DNA of 64,000 nucleotides. It comes from Haemophilus parahaemolyticus (GTDB lineage: Bacteria; Pseudomonadota; Gammaproteobacteria; Enterobacterales; Pasteurellaceae). Shown here piece after piece: positions 56,860 through 64,000 of the stretch. How positions within the stretch are numbered: the first letter of the stretch is position 1; each line of letters begins with the position of its first letter. Made by a program: the position numbers and the translations under genes. Location: positions 311,102 to 375,101 of the forward strand of contig NZ_MUXY01000001.1 of assembly GCF_002015035.1 (NCBI RefSeq), in the 5' to 3' direction. The notes beneath the pieces are model-generated. The model was not told the origin of the DNA. It saw only the letters and a program-made list of their open reading frames with translations, and did not search any database.

Positions 56860-57849
56860 TATCCCGAAGATGAAGCGAAATTAGTAAGTGGAGATTATGT
56901 TGTAGACACGAGCAATACCGATTTGGTTATTCAAGTAGGTAAGCAATATGCAGGCTGGGAAGTTAATGGCGTAAAAGTCAATGAAGAAGGGCTGTTGAAA
57001 GTACACCGTAGTTATAAGCAAGGAGATGTGGTGCAATTAACATTAACGTCGCCAGTAAAAGCCACTTCTGTTTTATACAACCGTGTGAAAGCAGTTGATT
57101 TAAATCGTTTTGTGTCTGTAACAGACTTTACATATAAATTTGAAAACAACACACTTAGCGAGTTAAAACTACACGGAGTGTTGGAAAATGGCAAAAAGAT
57201 TTCACGCTATTTAAACCAAGAGACAGATTATGTACAAGTTCGTCAGTATTATAGCGATGGAGGTAGCTCTGTTCTTGATAGCTCATATCCTAGTGAGGGC
57301 AGTAATGTATTCTTCAGCCAAAATGGCGAAAAACCTAGCGAAGATTACCATATGCCTGAAGATATTGATTATATTGAATTTACTACCTACTATAACAATT
57401 TTTCTAAAACAATTACCCTACAAAATGAAACACCTAAAATTAAAGGTGTGGTGTTGGCTCATCTTGACGAGCTTTCTATTGAGCAAAATCAATCAGATGG
57501 GAGAATTGAGGCAATTAAATTAAAAGGCACAAATGCTAACGGTATGCCTGAGGAACGTTACCTTGAATATGGTCGAGATAAGTTGAAAGTAACGGCATTT
57601 GAGGAAGATGTCAACGGGCAGACGAGTGAATTTGTAACGATTGATACCAATGCAGGTATTGCATACAGTGAAGCCACCGACTTTATGGCAGAGGTAGATG
57701 AAGCTGATCCAAACTGTATTACAAACCCACCAAGAGGACGAGGTTTTGGTATAGACGAGACGAAAATTCGCTTAGACATTACGACTAAAGAGGGCTTTGA
57801 GCTTTCAAAAGAAGTCGAAAATTTCAAATGGGCGGAAGTTCATCAGTAA
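56850..57849 (+). pseudogene. Decapitated phage-type ORF after the IS junction
   Basis: About 330 codons, open from the IS junction: HYPEDEAKLVSGDYVVDTSN ... NPPRGRGFGIDETKIRLDIT. Beta-rich, Asp/Asn/Thr-rich, no recognised gpJ domain and no own start codon (an ATG at 56815 lies in the IS). Could be the end of a tail tip or fibre protein whose first part was deleted. A weak hairpin follows at 57864-57889. Confidence 0.55.
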
Positions 57850-58073
57850 TAAGCAGTCGTTGAAAACGGGGTGAATATTCAGCCCGTTTGTCTGAATAAA
57901 TATGAGTGGTTAAAAAGTGAGTTTCGGAAAAATAGGTGAGGGTTCGGAAATGGAAGAAATAAAAAGATTGTAATGAATTGATTTTAAAATAGAAATTTTA
58001 TTGCTATAAAATGAGATAATTTTATTTTATAATACTGCGATTTTTGTTTTCACTTCAAACAGAGGCAATTAAA

Positions 58074-58787
58074 ATGAGCAAACCGATTTATAAACGCATT
58101 TTATTAAAATTAAGTGGTGAGGCTTTGCAAGGCGACGAGGGCTTCGGTATTGATCCTTCGATTTTGGATCGTATGGCACTTGAGATTAAAGAACTAATCG
58201 AAATGGGTGTGGAAGTTGGTGTCGTAATCGGTGGCGGTAATTTATTCCGTGGTGCAAAATTAGCGAAAGCGGGGATGAACCGTGTAGTCGGCGATCATAT
58301 GGGGATGCTTGCAACCGTAATGAATGGATTGGCGATGCGTGATGCGTTGCATCGTGCGGATGTCAATGCGAAGTTGATGTCTGCATTCCAATTAAACGGG
58401 ATTTGCGATACCTACAACTGGTCTGAAGCGATTAAAATGTTGCGTGAAGGTCGTGTAGTGATTTTCTCTGCGGGAACAGGTAGCCCATTCTTTACAACAG
58501 ATTCAGCGGCTTGCTTACGTGGTATCGAAATTGAAGCGGATGTAGTGTTAAAAGCGACAAAAGTGGATGGCGTGTATGATAAAGATCCTGCAAAATTTGC
58601 TGATGCAGTGTTATATAATCAATTGACTTATGCTGAAGTGATCGACAAAGAGTTACAAGTTATGGACTTAGCTGCATTTACGCTTGCACGTGACCACGGT
58701 ATGCAAATTCGTGTGTTTAATATGGGGAAAGCAGGTGCGTTACGTGAAGTAATTACGGGAACCACTGAAGGTACAACCATTTCTTAA
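58074..58787 (+). CDS. pyrH: UMP kinase
   Basis: Makes UDP from UMP; a hexameric enzyme of the amino-acid-kinase fold. 237 residues from ATG 58074 ([20 protein letters not shown]), with AGAGG before it; ten upstream codons lack similarity. Motifs [41 protein letters not shown]. The prophage ends less than 225 bases upstream, so the promoter must lie in 57850-58060, an A/T-rich stretch without other features. Confidence 0.98.
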   Translation: MSKPIYKRILLKLSGEALQGDEGFGIDPSILDRMALEIKELIEMGVEVGVVIGGGNLFRGAKLAKAGMNRVVGDHMGMLATVMNGLAMRDALHRADVNAKLMSAFQLNGICDTYNWSEAIKMLREGRVVIFSAGTGSPFFTTDSAACLRGIEIEADVVLKATKVDGVYDKDPAKFADAVLYNQLTYAEVIDKELQVMDLAAFTLARDHGMQIRVFNMGKAGALREVITGTTEGTTIS

Positions 58788-58832
58788 TTTTAATTTAGCT
58801 GTTTTAAATTTATTCAATCGAAGGAAAAATAG

Positions 58833-59390
58833 ATGATCAACGAAATCAAAAAAGATACGCAACAGCGTATGGAAAAAAGCTTAGAAGCGTTAAAAAGCCA
58901 CATTTCTAAAATCCGCACAGGTCGTGCACAACCAAGCCTCTTAGATGGCATTCAAGTGGAATATTACGGTGCGGCAACGCCACTTCGTCAATTAGCAAAC
59001 GTGGTTGCAGAAGATGCTCGTACTTTAGCGGTAAACGTATTCGACCGTTCTTTAATCTCTGCAGTAGAAAAAGCGATTTTAACCTCTGACTTAGGTTTAA
59101 ACCCATCTTCAGCGGGCACAACAATCCGCGTTCCACTGCCTCCATTAACAGAAGAGCGTCGTCGTGATTTAATTAAAATTGTAAAAGGTGAAGGCGAGCA
59201 AGGCAAAATTGCGATCCGTAACGTGCGTCGTGATGCGAACGATCAAATCAAAGCCTTGTTAAAAGATAAAGAAATCAGCGAAGATGAAGAGCGCAAAGCA
59301 CAAGATGAAATTCAAAAAATTACAGATGGTTTCATCAAGAAAGTAGATGAAGTGTTGGGCGATAAAGAGAAAGAATTGTTAGATTTCTAA
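58833..59390 (+). CDS. frr: Ribosome recycling factor
   Basis: 185 residues. Splits post-termination ribosomes with EF-G. Motifs: [53 protein letters not shown]. Follows pyrH by 45 bases, the common pyrH-frr pair. Confidence 0.98.
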   Translation: MINEIKKDTQQRMEKSLEALKSHISKIRTGRAQPSLLDGIQVEYYGAATPLRQLANVVAEDARTLAVNVFDRSLISAVEKAILTSDLGLNPSSAGTTIRVPLPPLTEERRRDLIKIVKGEGEQGKIAIRNVRRDANDQIKALLKDKEISEDEERKAQDEIQKITDGFIKKVDEVLGDKEKELLDF

Positions 59391-59458
59391 TCAAATCTTA
59401 GGAAGGAAAAGTGGGTTTAACGCCCACTTTTTTATTTTAACGTTATTTAATTTTAACG

Positions 59459-60352
59459 ATGGAAAAACAATACGCAGTCTTGGTGAGACGCGCTGCTATG
59501 TTTGCGATTGCGGTGGCGTGTTTTCTTATTTTATTAAAAGCCTTTGTTTGGTGGAAAACAGGTTCAATTACGATGTTGGCGGCGATGACCGACTCTGTGT
59601 TGGATTTATTTGCCTCACTGGTGAGTATGTTCGTGTTGAAATTTGCCTTGCAACCTGCCGATGAAAATCACGCTTTTGGGCATGGCAAAGCAGAATCGCT
59701 TGCGGCGATTGCTCAAAGTGCGTTTATTAGCGGTTCAGCGATTTTCATTTTACTGCAAGGCTTCCACAAACTGACTAATCCGCAACTGATTGAAGATTCT
59801 CAACTGGGGATTTTAGTCAGTATCGTCTCTATTATTGTGACCGCAGCGTTGGTTATTTATCAGAAAAAAGTGGTAAAGCTCACACAAAGCCCTGCCATTG
59901 AAGCGGATTCTCTGCATTACCAAACCGATTTGTTGATGAACGTAGCTATTCTGATTGCGATGGTGCTCAACTTATTTGGCTTGATTTATGCTGATGCGAT
60001 TTTCGCCATTTTAATTGCCCTTTATATCGCTTTTAATGCCTTGAAAATGCTTTGGGAAGCGGTCAATATTCTGTTAGATATTGCATTGCCACCTGAAGAA
60101 ATTGAGCAAATTGTAATGATCGCAACCAAACATCCAAACATTATTGGTATACATGATATTCTGACTCGTCGCTCAGGTGCGGTACGTTTTATTCAGATGC
60201 ATTTGGAATTGGCAGATCATCTTACTCTGTTAGAGGCGCACGATATTGCTGATAGCCTTGAGCAGAAAATTTTGGAAGCATTTCCGATGTCGGAAGTGAT
60301 TATCCATCAAGAGCCGACTTCAGTAGTGCAACAAGAAAGGGAAAAAGCCTAA
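59459..60352 (+). CDS. fieF: Cation-efflux pump FieF (YiiP)
   Basis: 297 residues, six membrane helices. Metal-site residues DSVLD in helix 2 and the HxxxD-like DSLHYQTD in helix 5, plus HAFGHGKAESL in the loop. The C-terminal cytosolic ferredoxin-like domain carries IHDILTRRSG and LLEAHDIADSLE. Exports Zn2+/Fe2+ using protons. Stop overlaps the next start. Confidence 0.93.
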   Translation: MEKQYAVLVRRAAMFAIAVACFLILLKAFVWWKTGSITMLAAMTDSVLDLFASLVSMFVLKFALQPADENHAFGHGKAESLAAIAQSAFISGSAIFILLQGFHKLTNPQLIEDSQLGILVSIVSIIVTAALVIYQKKVVKLTQSPAIEADSLHYQTDLLMNVAILIAMVLNLFGLIYADAIFAILIALYIAFNALKMLWEAVNILLDIALPPEEIEQIVMIATKHPNIIGIHDILTRRSGAVRFIQMHLELADHLTLLEAHDIADSLEQKILEAFPMSEVIIHQEPTSVVQQEREKA

Positions 60353-61113
60353 TGTATCAAGCCGTTGCTTATTTTAATTATGCAAATTTTGAAACCGATC
60401 CTGTTACTGTTATTTCTCAAATCATCAATCAGTGGCGTTACAATGGGCAAATTATTGGACGTGAATTTGGAGTAACTTATCATCAAGATCATTTCGAGGC
60501 GAGAGTGCCGATTCCTGAACAAGAAAGCCTATTGCCGAAATGGAACAATGAATGGGTGAATGAGGCGTTCCAACAAGCGGGCGAAATTGGCGTAGAATTT
60601 GCAGGTTTTGAAATCATCGGGCAGGATTATCAAGCAGATGAAACCAGCCGTGATGAACAGCCTGAATTTTTGATACTCTATACCACGTATTTGGATAGCT
60701 GCTCTCCGATTAAATCGGGTAATAGCTTAAAACCTGCACCACTTTATCAACTTTTACAACAAAATCCACCGCTTGCACAGGCGGTAATTAAATGGCAAGA
60801 GAGTTGGCAAGCGTGCGATCAGCTACAGATGAATGGCGGTGCATTAGAGCAACCGGCTCTTGCTGAAATTAGCGAATATCAGAGCAAACTGAGCCAACAA
60901 GGTATGGCACTTGCTCGTCAGATTGAACAAGAAGTGGGCGTACCTGTCTATTATTATCTCTACCGTTTAGGCAATGATGAACAAGTCGAACATCATCGCA
61001 CATGCCCTTGCTGTGGTAGGGATTGGAAATTAGCTAAGCCATTGCACGAGATATTCTATTTTCAATGTAAACCATGTCGTTTGATTTCCAATTTGAGTTG
61101 GGAGTTGTTGTAA
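60352..61113 (+). CDS. Zinc-ribbon protein (DUF2310 type)
   Basis: 253 residues. The N-terminal part resembles the DUF2310 family common in Pasteurellaceae; the end has a zinc ribbon (CPCCGRDW ... CKPC). Coupled to fieF by one-base overlap, so perhaps linked to metal handling, but function unknown. A terminator (about 61170-61195, GAGCCCTATAAGGGCTTATTT) follows. Confidence 0.82.
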   Translation: MYQAVAYFNYANFETDPVTVISQIINQWRYNGQIIGREFGVTYHQDHFEARVPIPEQESLLPKWNNEWVNEAFQQAGEIGVEFAGFEIIGQDYQADETSRDEQPEFLILYTTYLDSCSPIKSGNSLKPAPLYQLLQQNPPLAQAVIKWQESWQACDQLQMNGGALEQPALAEISEYQSKLSQQGMALARQIEQEVGVPVYYYLYRLGNDEQVEHHRTCPCCGRDWKLAKPLHEIFYFQCKPCRLISNLSWELL

Positions 61114-61234
61114 GGTATATGCTTACTTATAAATCACACTCTACGAATCTGGGAAGTTATAAAGAATTGGAGCCCTATAAGGGCTTATTTATACGTAGTC
61201 TAAGGGGGGAATCCCTAGGTATATAGGAAACAAA

Positions 61235-62062
61235 ATGAAACTAGCAAAAAATGTATTTATCGTAAGCCTTGCCTTTCTTTCAGGCAGTACAATGGCAACC
61301 CAATGGGAAAAAATTCGCAAACCTATTTCTGGGCAACCGCAATCTATCGGTGGCTATAGCAACGGCTGTATTATCGGTGCTCAACCGTTGGCATTAAAGG
61401 GCGAAGGCTATCAAGTCATTCGTTCGATAAAAAATCGCTATTACGGGCATCCACAACTTTTAGATTACCTTACCAAATTAGGACAGCGAACAAAAGCTTC
61501 GGGACTTCCACCAATTTTAATTGGTGATATGGGAATGCCAGCAGGTGGGCGTTTTTCTGCAGGGCATGCTAGCCACCAAACAGGGTTAGATGCAGATATT
61601 TGGTTACGTTTTGGACCGATGGACGATGAAACAGCACGTGACCCAGCTGGTTTAGCAACATTGATGGTTGATCGAGATAGACAGATTGTCGATGAACGAG
61701 TTTGGACGCCAGGCCAGTTCAACTTAATTAAATTAGCCGCACAAGATAGCAGAGTGAACCGTATTTTTGTAAACCCTGCAATTAAAGTAAAATTGTGTAA
61801 CATGGAAAAAGTAGATCGTGCGTGGTTACAAAAAATCCGCCCTTGGTATGGGCATGATTCGCACATTCACGTGCGTTTAAGCTGCCCGCAAGATGCAAAA
61901 AATTGTGAAAATCAAGCCGCTTTACCTGCAGGTGATGGCTGTGGGGCTGAATTGTATTCGTGGTTCGAACCAGCACCAAAATCAAGCACACCCAAATCAA
62001 AAGTCTTACCTGCCACATCTTATCAGTGCCAGATGATTCTTTCTTCACAGGGGTTAGAGTAG
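61235..62062 (+). CDS. mepA: Penicillin-insensitive murein endopeptidase MepA
   Basis: 275 residues with a signal peptide (MKLAKNVFIVSLAFLSGSTM-A). Zinc-binding residues of the M74/LAS group: HASHQTGLDADIW and GHDSHIHVRL. Cuts D-Ala-mDAP cross-links in peptidoglycan. Multiple Cys in the C-terminal part form disulfides. Confidence 0.95.
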   Translation: MKLAKNVFIVSLAFLSGSTMATQWEKIRKPISGQPQSIGGYSNGCIIGAQPLALKGEGYQVIRSIKNRYYGHPQLLDYLTKLGQRTKASGLPPILIGDMGMPAGGRFSAGHASHQTGLDADIWLRFGPMDDETARDPAGLATLMVDRDRQIVDERVWTPGQFNLIKLAAQDSRVNRIFVNPAIKVKLCNMEKVDRAWLQKIRPWYGHDSHIHVRLSCPQDAKNCENQAALPAGDGCGAELYSWFEPAPKSSTPKSKVLPATSYQCQMILSSQGLE

Positions 62063-62169
62063 GCTACTATATCAGTTTGGTACCGTCAATTTTACCTTAA
62101 TAAAAATGAAATACCCGGAAATCAATTGAAATAGAAAAGCCTTTGATCTGACCCCCAAAAGTTAGACTG

Positions 62170-62650
62170 TTATTTAAAGGACTGCTTTCGATATTGTATC
62201 GGACTCAGTCCTTTTAATTTTAATTGGATTCGTTCTTCATTATAGTACCGCACATAATCATTGATAACCTTTTCAAGTTCATCAATGCTAGTAAACGATT
62301 TTCCGTGAAAGCACTCCGTTTTCATTCGCCCAAAAAAGCTTTCCATTGCCGCATTATCCAAACAATTCCCTTTTCGAGACATACTTTGAGAAATCCTATT
62401 TTTCGCTAATAAGCGTTGATAGCTCGGCAATTTTTTAACCGCTTGTAACAGCATTTCTTGCACTAACATGCCATTTGGGTGACGACTTAATCCATAAGCA
62501 ATCAGTTCATTATTAAAGCAATCTAAAATTGGGGAAAATAGCACTTTTCATCTTTCACGCTAAATTCGGTAATATCAGTCAGCCACTTCTCATTCGGTTT
62601 ACTCGCACTAAAATCCTGTTGTAACAGGTTCGGTGCAATTTTGCCTTGTT
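62170..62650 (-). pseudogene. IS transposase OrfB fragments
   Basis: The C-terminal part (62170-62544) has LFSPILDCFNNELIAYGLS, SQSMSRKGNCLDNAAMESFF and the family end QLKLKGLSPIQYR. A further orfB piece (GEQGKIAPNLLQ..., LTDITEFSV) lies at 62550-62650 in another frame. Inactive. Confidence 0.82.
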
Positions 62651-62653
62651 CAC

Positions 62654-62887
62654 CTATCTGCCGGAGAGAATGGTTTGAACAACACTATGTTTAAATTCAG
62701 GAGAGTAAATTCTTTTGCGGTGTAATACCGCTAATCCATGAGTGCCTGAATATTTGTATTGTACAATCCAACATCTAACGGTTTTTGCCGCTAAGTTGAA
62801 ATGCTTTAATGTGAAAGCAAGATTTTCGTGATGTTCGAAATAGAAATTCACGACTTGTTGTTTGAAAAGTTGATTGTATTTAGTCAT
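62654..62887 (-). pseudogene. IS OrfA fragment
   Basis: MTKYNQLFKQQVVNFYFEHH, then a helix-turn-helix (NLAAKTVRCWIVQYKYSG). Truncated at 62654 where the sequence jumps into orfB. Confidence 0.78.
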
Positions 62888-62974
62888 AAAAATCTGCACC
62901 TTAGTGAGTTGGTTGTTTAGTTCAACTTTTGGGGCGCAGATCAATTCAATGGAGATTTCTTTAAGAGACTTCTC

Positions 62975-64000
62975 TTACTGTTTAGGAATTTCCGCTCCTG
63001 ATGAAAGCAAATCTTGAATATCCGATTTCAATACATCTGCTTTTGGTCCGTAAATCGCTTGGATGCCTGTGCCTTTGGCAATAAAGCCCATTGCACCAAC
63101 TTGTTTCCATTCCGCTTCTTTGCCCACTAATTCTGGGTTATGAACGGTGATACGTAAGCGGGTCATACAAGCATCGACATTCGAGATGTTATCTTTGCCT
63201 CCCAGTAAGTTGATGATTTTCACCACTTGTTCACTGGCGTTTGCCACTTTTTTCTCGTCTAATGGTGCTTCGTCTGCATTTTTTGCATCATAGTTGCCGT
63301 TGCGGCCTGCGGTGGCAAGGTTAAATTTCTTAATCATAAAATTGGCGATAAAGAACATCACTACAGCGAATAAGATTGAAACCCAGATGAAGTTCACTAA
63401 ATCCATTCCGATGCCCGCTTTAATTGCCATAGGCGTACGGGTTAAGAACTCGATGTTACCGAATGAATGCACGCGTAAGTCCACAATATCTGCCATCGCA
63501 AACGCTGCACCTTGTATTACTGCATACACAAGGTAAAGCGGAAGTGCCACAAACATAAACATATATTCGATTGGCTCGGTTACGCCAGTTAAGAACACTG
63601 CAAGGGCAGAAGATAGGAAGATCCCTTTGTACACTTTTTTCTTGTCAGCATCGACATTGATGTACATCGCAAGGGTTAAGCCCATTAAAATACCGCTTGA
63701 GCCGATCATTTGACCCACTTTAAAGCGAGCTGGAGTTACATTATTAAGTAATTCGTTGTATTGCACAATATCGCCTGAATCTTTTAAGTTGATGAGGTCA
63801 GAAATCCATGCGAGCCATAATGGGTCTTGACCGAATACTTGTTTGCCCGCTTGTGCACCGGTTAAGAATTCATAAGTGCCCCCTAATGAAGTGTAGTTCA
63901 TTGGGATGGTGAGCATATGGTGCAAGCCGAATGGCAATAAAAGACGCTCTAACGTGCCGTACACAAATGGTGCAAGAATTGGTGCCGAGCTTTGTGAATT
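62975..64000 (-). CDS. PTS permease EIICB, glucose/maltose type (5' end outside window)
   Basis: Imports and phosphorylates a glucoside. The frame is open to the window edge (codons for NSQSSAPILAPF precede VYGTLERLL), so at least 341 residues, and the N-terminal part of EIIC lies beyond. EIIC motifs: LLLPFGLHHMLTIPMNYTSL, ALAVFLTGVTEPIEYMF. The EIIB domain has the phospho-Cys in NVDACMTRLRI, ending at 62975. From memory it resembles the PtsG/MalX-like group of streptococci and Pasteurellaceae; sugar not certain. Confidence 0.85.
   Translation of the reverse strand, partial: NSQSSAPILAPFVYGTLERLLLPFGLHHMLTIPMNYTSLGGTYEFLTGAQAGKQVFGQDPLWLAWISDLINLKDSGDIVQYNELLNNVTPARFKVGQMIGSSGILMGLTLAMYINVDADKKKVYKGIFLSSALAVFLTGVTEPIEYMFMFVALPLYLVYAVIQGAAFAMADIVDLRVHSFGNIEFLTRTPMAIKAGIGMDLVNFIWVSILFAVVMFFIANFMIKKFNLATAGRNGNYDAKNADEAPLDEKKVANASEQVVKIINLLGGKDNISNVDACMTRLRITVHNPELVGKEAEWKQVGAMGFIAKGTGIQAIYGPKADVLKSDIQDLLSSGAEIPKQ

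Larger units (their letters stand above)
15173..57900. mobile_element. Lambda-type siphophage prophage, probably defective
   Basis: About 42.7 kb of phage genes in lambda order: integrase, leftward early operon, immunity region with CI, Cro, replication, Q, lysis, packaging, head, tail. The left edge is close to tRNA-Leu. The right edge lies between the broken gpJ region and pyrH, but I found no copy of the tRNA 3' end there. Lesions in TerL, the gp10-like gene, tape measure (absent) and gpJ argue that it cannot make infectious particles by itself. CI has the autocleavage residues, so induction of the early genes could still occur. Confidence 0.93.
62144..62943 (-). mobile_element. IS3-family element with an internal deletion
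   Basis: Both terminal repeats are present: TGATCTGACCCCCAAAAGTT at 62144 and its partner ending AGATCA at 62943. The 800-base length is short of the usual 1.2 kb. orfA ends early and joins the middle of orfB, which is frameshifted. Lies between mepA and the PTS gene. Confidence 0.85.

Noticed and set aside
56815-57849. Intact 344-residue gene starting inside the IS
   Set aside because: Its first codons are the reverse strand of the transposase gene. The true gene has lost its start, so it is reported as a fragment.
57864-57889. Prophage right-end attachment core at the AACGGG hairpin
   Set aside because: It is an inverted repeat, not a copy of anything near the integrase or the tRNA.

Overview
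The window is about 64 kb of a Pasteurellaceae chromosome. The evidence is low-to-moderate GC, host genes typical of the family (uvrA, tdk, zapB, glpX, efp, epmB, dnaB, topB, secG, pyrH, frr, fieF, mepA), and many copies of the ACAAGCGGT uptake word used by the Mannheimia/Actinobacillus branch (for example near 6098, 14556, 50145), rather than the AAGTGCGGT word of Haemophilus. I infer Mannheimia, Bibersteinia or Actinobacillus; the species cannot be fixed from the sequence alone.

Layout. 1-15.1 kb is host: the end of uvrA, then tdk and zapB leftward, glpX, a hexose-phosphate/iron-type ABC transporter (afuBC facing afuA), efp and epmB (elongation factor P and the aminomutase that makes its modifying lysine), dnaB, a YcgL protein, topB, secG and tRNA-Leu(GAG). 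From about 15.2 to 57.9 kb lies one lambda-type siphophage prophage next to the tRNA. From 58 to 64 kb is host again: pyrH, frr, fieF, a zinc-ribbon protein, mepA, a decayed IS3-family element and a glucose/maltose-type PTS permease cut by the window edge.

The prophage has the classic plan. The integrase faces a leftward early operon (xis-like, antirepressors, RdgC, AP2 protein, exonuclease, RecT, small proteins), which starts at a PL promoter with three repressor operators. An immunity region follows (exported protein, HEPN-type Abi protein, unknown gene, LexA-like CI), then PR with three matching operators, Cro, Rha, an O-like initiator with internal iterons, and a DnaC-like loader. After these come NinG, Q, a late promoter with its terminator, holin/endolysin/Rz/Rz1, and the packaging, head and tail genes. 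It is probably defective. TerL has lost its Walker A segment, no tape-measure gene exists between the tail chaperone and gpM, the HK97-gp10-like gene is frameshifted, gpJ is cut by an IS-associated deletion, and no right attachment site is visible.

The unusual biology is of three kinds. (1) RNA control: three antirepressor genes each carry a leader that looks like a C4 antisense RNA, with loops complementary to that gene's own ribosome-binding region. A roughly 500-nt highly structured non-coding block with a boxA and a tRNA-like 3' end fills the start of the leftward operon. (2) Toxins: a MuF head protein with a C-terminal toxin-like domain and a likely immunity gene is followed by a coupled cassette pairing a RelA/SpoT-like synthetase domain with a small HD alarmone hydrolase. 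Four toxin-antitoxin pairs (two HigBA, HicAB, BrnTA) are also present, two of them placed antisense among the tail genes. (3) Small unannotated proteins: a pair of paralogous single-span proteins ending in WW, a tiny lipoprotein and several coupled small ORFs.
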